Assembly: GCA_050485745.1 (NCBI GenBank)
Contig: JBJHBY010000121.1
Coordinates: forward strand, 1-10,173
Reading direction: 5' to 3'
Length of the DNA stretch: 10,173 nt
From: JBJHBY01 sp050485745
Lineage (GTDB): Bacteria > Pseudomonadota > Gammaproteobacteria > Pseudomonadales > CAMLJR01
The notes under the pieces are model-generated. The model searched no databases and was not told where the DNA came from. It was given only the letters and a program-made list of their open reading frames with translations. A program made the translations under genes and the position numbers. Every line of letters begins with the position of its first letter. Positions within the stretch are counted from its first letter, which is position 1. Shown piece by piece: positions 6,906 through 10,173 of this stretch.

Positions 6906-7679
6906 ATGAGCGGCAATGCGGATTTTCCCGCCGGGGTGGCACTGGTCATTGGCGGCAGCGGTGGCACGGGCGCGTCCATCTGTGAAGAGCTGGCTCGTGC
7001 CGGATCCGACGTGGTGCTCACCTACCACGGCAACGCCGAGCGCGGCCAGGAGGTTGCCGAAAAACTCAAGGGCATGGGGCGCCAGGCGGAAGCGCACCAG
7101 CTTTCCATTGGCGACGCAGGCCGGGTCAAGGGCCTGGTGGACGACGTTGCCTCGCGCCACCGCATTCACACAGTGGTGGTGGCGGCGGGTTCCGACATCC
7201 AGCAGTTGATGATTCGCGACGTGACGCCGGAGCAATGGAAGGCGGTCGTGGACGCGGACGTCAATGGCTTCTTCAATATCGTGCACGCCACCCTGCCACA
7301 CATGAAGGCGGGGGGCGGCGGTTCCTACGTCCATATCAGCTCCGCCGGCCTGCATCGCTGGCCGGACCGGGACGTACTCTCGGTCGCCCCCAAGGCGGCG
7401 ATCGAGTGGCTGATCCAGGGGGTGGCCAAGGAGGAAGGCGCCTTTGGCATCCGCGCCAACAGCGTGGCCATCGGTGTGATCAACGCGGGTATCTTCAAGC
7501 GCCTGTGGGCGGATGGTTCCTTTGATGAGGCCTGGAAGGAAGCCGTGCAGGCGGGCCTGTGCATCAAGCGCTGGGGCGAGCCCGAGGAAGTGGCCCACGC
7601 GGTGGTTTACCTGGCCTCCAGTCGCGCCGCTTATGTCACCGGGCAGATGATCTCCGTCGACGGCGGCTACGGCGTCTGA
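6906..7679 (+). CDS. Classical-type SDR oxidoreductase lacking the catalytic tyrosine
   Basis: A 257-residue FabG-like short-chain dehydrogenase. The cofactor loop reads IGGSGGTG (15-22, Gly16/Gly20/Gly22). LVVAAGS-type beta4 is present as VVVAAGSD, then N120 in DADVNGFF, S146 in HISSAG, and K163. The 13-residue step from S146 leads to residue 159, where the catalytic Tyr of the Asn-Ser-Tyr-Lys tetrad should be; the text there is DVLSVAPKAAIEW, so the position holds Ser (codon TCG at 7380-7382). The C-terminus is typical (RWGEPEEVAHAVVYLAS, YVTGQMISVDGGYGV). The rest is intact, so the gene is not decayed. Either it uses a different proton donor or it works as a binding or non-classical enzyme. 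I believe other SDRs carry a similar LSVAPKAA segment, from memory. GAGGAG (6894-6899) gives a strong ribosome site six bases before the ATG. The 59-base gap to the preceding gene fits an operon. Confidence 0.9.
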   Translation: MSGNADFPAGVALVIGGSGGTGASICEELARAGSDVVLTYHGNAERGQEVAEKLKGMGRQAEAHQLSIGDAGRVKGLVDDVASRHRIHTVVVAAGSDIQQLMIRDVTPEQWKAVVDADVNGFFNIVHATLPHMKAGGGGSYVHISSAGLHRWPDRDVLSVAPKAAIEWLIQGVAKEEGAFGIRANSVAIGVINAGIFKRLWADGSFDEAWKEAVQAGLCIKRWGEPEEVAHAVVYLASSRAAYVTGQMISVDGGYGV

Positions 7680-7698
7680 CGGGCTTTTACGTCAGACG
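7673..7698 (+). terminator. Stem-loop over the SDR stop codon, possible terminator
   Basis: CGTCTGACG (7673-7681) pairs perfectly over 9 bp with CGTCAGACG (7690-7698), with loop GGCTTTTA. The left arm contains the SDR stop codon (7677-7679). There is no T-run after the right arm, so it is not a standard intrinsic terminator. It could block convergent transcription or protect mRNA ends. Confidence 0.35.
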
Positions 7699-7730
7699 TC
7701 AGACGTCAGACATCAGACATCATACGTCTG
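7689..7730. repeat. Six tandem degenerate heptamers (ACGTCAG)
   Basis: Three exact copies of ACGTCAG (7689, 7696, 7703) are followed by ACATCAG (7710), ACATCAT (7717) and ACGTCTG (7724), filling most of the 54 bases between two convergent genes. Inside it, CATCAGAC (7711-7718) and GTCTGATG (7726-7733) form a second perfect 8-bp stem that ends one base before the EAL-gene stop codon. A tandem heptamer can gain or lose units by slippage, but here it is outside coding sequence. Confidence 0.85.
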
Positions 7731-7733
7731 ATG

Positions 7734-8933
7734 CTAGTTGTGCGCGTACAGCACCTCGTCGTAGACCTCGGCATCCACCAGCAGGATGCGCCCTTCATCC
7801 AGGTACAGCCCGAAGGTCTTGCAGAGCCGCCCTGTGGCGGCGTCGCGATAGGCCGCCGAGGCGACCAGTTCGAAGTGTGCCCGGTGCTTCATCGCCGCCA
7901 GGGTAGGGAAGTAGGGTCGCCAGCTCCAGTTGTGCCCCTGGAAGCGAGCCTCCTCCCGCAGTCCGGCTGCGGTGATCTCGTAGTTGGGAGAGAGCTGGAT
8001 GCCGCGCTCGTCACAGATGAAAAAGCGCATCAGGCCCAGGGCATAGAGCACACCGGTATCCAGCTGCTCCGGCGAACCGCTGGTCAGGCGGCGGCGCAGG
8101 TCCAGCACCCGGTGCTTGATGTCGCGGGCGCGGTCGATGGCTTCGCCGAGGCGGTAGGTCTTCAGGCGCAGGTAGGTATCCAGCAGCGTCTGCACCTTGT
8201 CTATCGTACTGTCAGCGGGGACCGGCTCCGGGGTCGCGGGTGAAAACAGATAACCCTGCATGTAGCGGGCGCCGCACTCGATGCCGAAATAGAACTCCTC
8301 GTCGGTTTCGACGCCCTCGCACACCACCTCGCAGCCAGCACGTTCCGCCACCGCCATCAGGCTCAGCAGCACATCGGCGCTGATCCCGCCTCGCGCGGCA
8401 TCCTTGAACAGGCGCATGTCCAGTTTGATCAGGTCGGGGTGCAGGGCGATGATGCGATCGACCTGGGAATCCCCGGCGCCGAAGTCATCGATCGCCACGC
8501 GAATACCGCTGGCATGGTACTGCTTGACGAGGCGTTGCAGGCGCTCCAGGTCGCCGCAGGTTTCGGTGATTTCGATCACCACGCGATGCGGGTCCATGCC
8601 GCAACGCTCGATCATCTGCAGGGTCGGCGACACGGCCGAGGCGCTGAGTCGGTTGACCCAGTCCGGGGAGATGTTGATCGACAGGAAGCCAGCCCCGGGG
8701 TCGCCGGCAAAGCGCTCGAAGGCGCGCTGGCGCAGGTGGCGGTCCAGGGCGATCTTGTCTTTTGCATCGAGGCCGGGGTCGAGGAACAGGCCGCCGGCAC
8801 TGACCACCTCCCCCAGGCTGTCGCGGGTGCGGGCCAGTAGCTCGTGGCCACTGACCTGACCGGTGGCAAGATGAATCAGGGGCTGGTAATGGGGGAAATA
8901 GTGGTCCGGATGGACGCTGTGTGGTGGCTTCAA
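7734..8933 (-). CDS. EAL-domain cyclic di-GMP phosphodiesterase with YkuI-type sensory domain
   Basis: A 399-residue cytosolic protein with no membrane segment, close to the 407 residues of B. subtilis YkuI. Residues ~10-235 are the EAL domain. The signature reads E31-L-L-A-R rather than EALxR, and every metal and catalytic residue is kept: E31, N87 (INIS), E121 (IEITE), D149-D150 (AIDDFGAG), K170 (IKLD), E206 (CEGVET) and Q226 (MQGYLF). It should hydrolyse cyclic di-GMP to pGpG. Residues ~245-399 match the YkuI C-terminal PAS/Cache-like domain: FFICDERGIQLSPNYEI, then NWSWRPYFPTL and KTFGLYL, so activity is probably ligand-controlled. The only usable start is a TTG at 8933, since a TGA lies ten codons upstream; GAGAAGAAG just before it is a weak ribosome site, suggesting low translation. 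It faces the SDR cassette across the heptamer junction. Confidence 0.93.
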   Translation of the reverse strand: MKPPHSVHPDHYFPHYQPLIHLATGQVSGHELLARTRDSLGEVVSAGGLFLDPGLDAKDKIALDRHLRQRAFERFAGDPGAGFLSINISPDWVNRLSASAVSPTLQMIERCGMDPHRVVIEITETCGDLERLQRLVKQYHASGIRVAIDDFGAGDSQVDRIIALHPDLIKLDMRLFKDAARGGISADVLLSLMAVAERAGCEVVCEGVETDEEFYFGIECGARYMQGYLFSPATPEPVPADSTIDKVQTLLDTYLRLKTYRLGEAIDRARDIKHRVLDLRRRLTSGSPEQLDTGVLYALGLMRFFICDERGIQLSPNYEITAAGLREEARFQGHNWSWRPYFPTLAAMKHRAHFELVASAAYRDAATGRLCKTFGLYLDEGRILLVDAEVYDEVLYAHN

Positions 8934-9199
8934 GGGCTTCTTCTCTGGCTGTAACTGTCGTCAGGGGTCAATGGACATCCGGATGGCGGGGACTCTTCGC
9001 TCCCTGTTCCACCCGCCTGCCCCGCGGCATTGAGGAGTTTCAGCAATTAATACGCCAAAGTCAGTGAATCAGTGCACCGTTGTGTTCAGCCACGGGAACG
9101 GGTCGAGGGTTGCCCTTTTTTGGGGCGCTTCATGTGGCGGCGCACCAGAATGGTGATTCTCAGGGCGTCTCTTTCGACGCCGGTACTGTTATTAACCTG
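8934..9199. other. Noncoding leader region upstream of the EAL gene
   Basis: No credible gene on either strand. It holds a 10-bp palindrome CATCCGGATG (8976-8985), a TCAGTG direct repeat (from 9061 and 9069), and two short stem-loops, AGAAT-ggtg-ATTCT (9147-9160) and GGCGTC-tctttc-GACGCC (9164-9181). These run into the larger hairpin array that follows. On the minus strand GTATTAAT near 9047-9054 could be a -10 box for the EAL gene, but no -35 box fits it. The EAL promoter should be in this stretch. Confidence 0.5.
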
Positions 9200-9360
9200 G
9201 CATGCAAACAGGTATCCCTTCCTGTTTGCATGCGCGCCCTGGAAATACTGGCGGGGTTGCGCGGAACCCCTGGTATTTCCAGGGCTTGCATTGGCCTGCG
9301 GCCAATGGCCGGCACATCCCTGTGCCGCATTAACCCGACAATATTCATTGCCGGGTTAAT
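9200..9360. repeat. Array of five back-to-back perfect inverted repeats
   Basis: Five hairpins of unrelated sequence follow each other with only 1-3 bases between them. (1) GCATGCAAACAGG (9200-9212) with CCTGTTTGCATGC (9221-9233), 13 bp. (2) GCCCTGGAAATAC (9236-9248) with GTATTTCCAGGGC (9273-9285), 13 bp, with an inner GGGGTT/AACCCC stem (9253-9258 and 9265-9270). (3) CATTGGCC-tgc-GGCCAATG (9289-9307), 8 bp. (4) CGGCACA-tccc-TGTGCCG (9310-9327), 7 bp. (5) ATTAACCCG (9329-9337) with CGGGTTAAT (9352-9360), 9 bp, extended after one mismatch by CAAT-attc-ATTG. Hairpin 5 covers the last codons and stop of the DUF4126 gene. No long T-run follows in either direction, so this is not an ordinary intrinsic terminator. 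As RNA or single-stranded DNA the whole stretch would fold almost completely. Confidence 0.9.
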
Positions 9361-10082
9361 AGCAGCCGCTGCCTTGCCCGCTCGAACTCCTCCCGGGTCA
9401 GGGCTCCGCTGGCCAGTAATGCCTCCAGATCTTTGAGTTGCCGTTCCCTTAATGCCTCGGCGTCATCGGGGCGCGGACCTCCCGGCAGCCAGCCGCGAAT
9501 ACGGCGCAGCAAGGCGCGGATGCCGCGCCACAGCCTGGGCAGCAGCCACGCCAGCAGAATGACGAACAGCACCAGCAGGGCGAGAAACAGCCAGGGGTGA
9601 AACAGCGCCGCCCACAGCCCGGCGACCACGGCCACGTCCTCGCCGATGGAGGCCGTCCAGTTACTGAATGGTTCGGGAGATGTGTTGATCAGCACCCGGC
9701 TGCCCGCCTTGGTGACATGGGTCGCCGCGGTCAGGGTGCCACCGACGAGGCCGGCCGCGACCTGCAGCGCCGGTGCCACTTCACCCACAGCGCCAGCCGC
9801 CAGCAAGGCGCCCGCGGGAATACGAATCAGGGTGTGCAGGGCATCCCAGGCGCTGTCGACCCCCGGCGTCTTGTCGGCGAAGAACTCCACCGTGAACATC
9901 AGGCCGGCGGCGGCGATGACCAGGGGGTCCTGCAGAATGTCGAGGGTCGGGGGCAGCTCGATATAGCCGGTGCTGCCGCCGAGCCCGAGCACCAGCACCG
10001 CCGCATACAGGTTGATGCCACTGGCCCAGGCCACGCCCATGCTCAGGGCGATGATCTGGATGACCTGCTGGTATTCGCCCAT
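9345..10082 (-). CDS. DUF4126 membrane protein with C-terminal SHOCT motif
   Basis: A 245-residue predicted inner-membrane protein of unknown function. The first ~180 residues are hydrophobic and small-residue rich and match the DUF4126 pattern as I know it: SMGVAWASGINLYAAVLVLG (14-33), PLVIAAAGLMFTVEFFADKTPGVDS (53-77), a Gly/Ala-rich GGTLTAATHVTKAGSRVLIN (114-133), SPEPFSNW (135-142), and two closing helices around 150-185 (VVAGLWAALFHPWL and LALLVLFVILLAWLL). A basic segment (RLWRGIRALLRRIRGW, 183-198) is followed by a SHOCT-type motif at 215-242 (LEALLASGALTREEFERARQRLL), a short helical hairpin often found at protein ends and thought to mediate oligomerisation or binding. The ATG at 10082 has AGGAG seven bases upstream. 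The final codons form the left half of a palindrome. The family call is good; the role is unknown. Confidence 0.88.
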   Translation of the reverse strand: MGEYQQVIQIIALSMGVAWASGINLYAAVLVLGLGGSTGYIELPPTLDILQDPLVIAAAGLMFTVEFFADKTPGVDSAWDALHTLIRIPAGALLAAGAVGEVAPALQVAAGLVGGTLTAATHVTKAGSRVLINTSPEPFSNWTASIGEDVAVVAGLWAALFHPWLFLALLVLFVILLAWLLPRLWRGIRALLRRIRGWLPGGPRPDDAEALRERQLKDLEALLASGALTREEFERARQRLLLTRQ

Positions 10083-10173
10083 GTCTCAGCTCCTGTGCCG
10101 GTGCGCCCATCTTCACCCCTCGATGCTGGAGACGCGCGGCATCGTCCCGGCGATCGAATGGCACCTGCAGCGT
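10083..10173. other. Window edge upstream of the DUF4126 gene
   Basis: It contains the DUF4126 ribosome site on the minus strand. A minus-strand frame entering from beyond the window closes with a TGA at 10113-10115 after 19 codons (reading ...TMPRVSSIEG), so the 3' end of an upstream minus-strand gene about 30 bases before DUF4126 is possible. The piece is too short to confirm. Confidence 0.25.

Noticed and set aside
5326..6942. 538-codon minus-strand frame opposite the SDR and NTF2-fold genes
   Set aside because: Long antisense frames are common in high-GC DNA. This one spans two well-supported genes and has His/Gly/Asp-rich, domain-free text.
7689..7730. Heptamer tract as a CRISPR array
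   Set aside because: Units are 7 bases with no spacers, far from the CRISPR repeat-spacer pattern.
9111..9125. AGGG-ttg-CCCT followed by TTTTT, terminator-like
   Set aside because: The stem is only 4 bp and no plus-strand gene ends upstream of it.
9200..9360. Hairpin array as an integron cassette site or tRNA gene
   Set aside because: No integrase, no attC core sites and no cloverleaf or anticodon arrangement; the hairpins are independent of one another.
9072..9436. Plus-strand small frames across the hairpin array
   Set aside because: They simply read through the inverted repeats and have no ribosome site or protein-like composition.

Overview
The window looks like chromosome from a GC-rich, free-living gammaproteobacterium. 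Supporting this are an E. coli Can-like type II beta-carbonic anhydrase, a small acidic protein resembling the Pseudomonas PA3496 family, a DUF484-like/GGDEF diguanylate cyclase and a YkuI-type EAL protein. The broken surface protein at the left edge, with its LPEDQ-type C-terminus, makes me think of marine Halieaceae/Cellvibrionales relatives. That placement is inference; no rRNA or other marker gene is present. I found no tRNA, rRNA, CRISPR array, transposase or phage gene.

Layout. 1-1665: the 3' part of a large repeat-rich beta-solenoid surface protein, whose reading frame is interrupted by a TAG at 1441 although a plausible native C-terminus continues to 1665. 1650-2417 (minus): a complete PP2C-type Ser/Thr phosphatase, convergent with and overlapping the surface-protein tail by 16 bases. 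2418-2942: a 525-base divergent intergenic region with an inverted-repeat-bounded 89-bp element, GC hairpins and a good sigma70 promoter. 2943-3164: a small acidic PA3496-like protein with its own promoter and strong terminator. 3305-4438: diguanylate cyclase. 4575-5210: carbonic anhydrase. 5305-7679: a three-gene plus-strand cassette (extended SDR, NTF2/SnoaL-fold protein, classical-type SDR) behind a promoter with an operator-like dyad. 7680-7733: a 54-base convergent junction made largely of degenerate heptamers. 7734-8933 (minus): EAL phosphodiesterase with a YkuI-type sensory domain. 8934-9344: noncoding, containing five back-to-back perfect inverted repeats. 9345-10082 (minus): DUF4126 membrane protein with a C-terminal SHOCT motif.

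How the genes may work together. The GGDEF and EAL proteins are candidate synthesis and breakdown enzymes for cyclic di-GMP. They bracket the carbonic anhydrase and the dehydrogenase cassette, but nothing shows they act as a pair. The SDR/NTF2/SDR cassette looks like an oxidoreductive pathway fragment of unknown substrate. Its last enzyme has Ser where the catalytic Tyr of classical SDRs should be.

I did not find a clear new multi-gene system. The items most worth a second look are the hairpin array at 9200-9360, the heptamer junction at 7673-7733, the Tyr-less SDR and the interrupted surface-protein gene.
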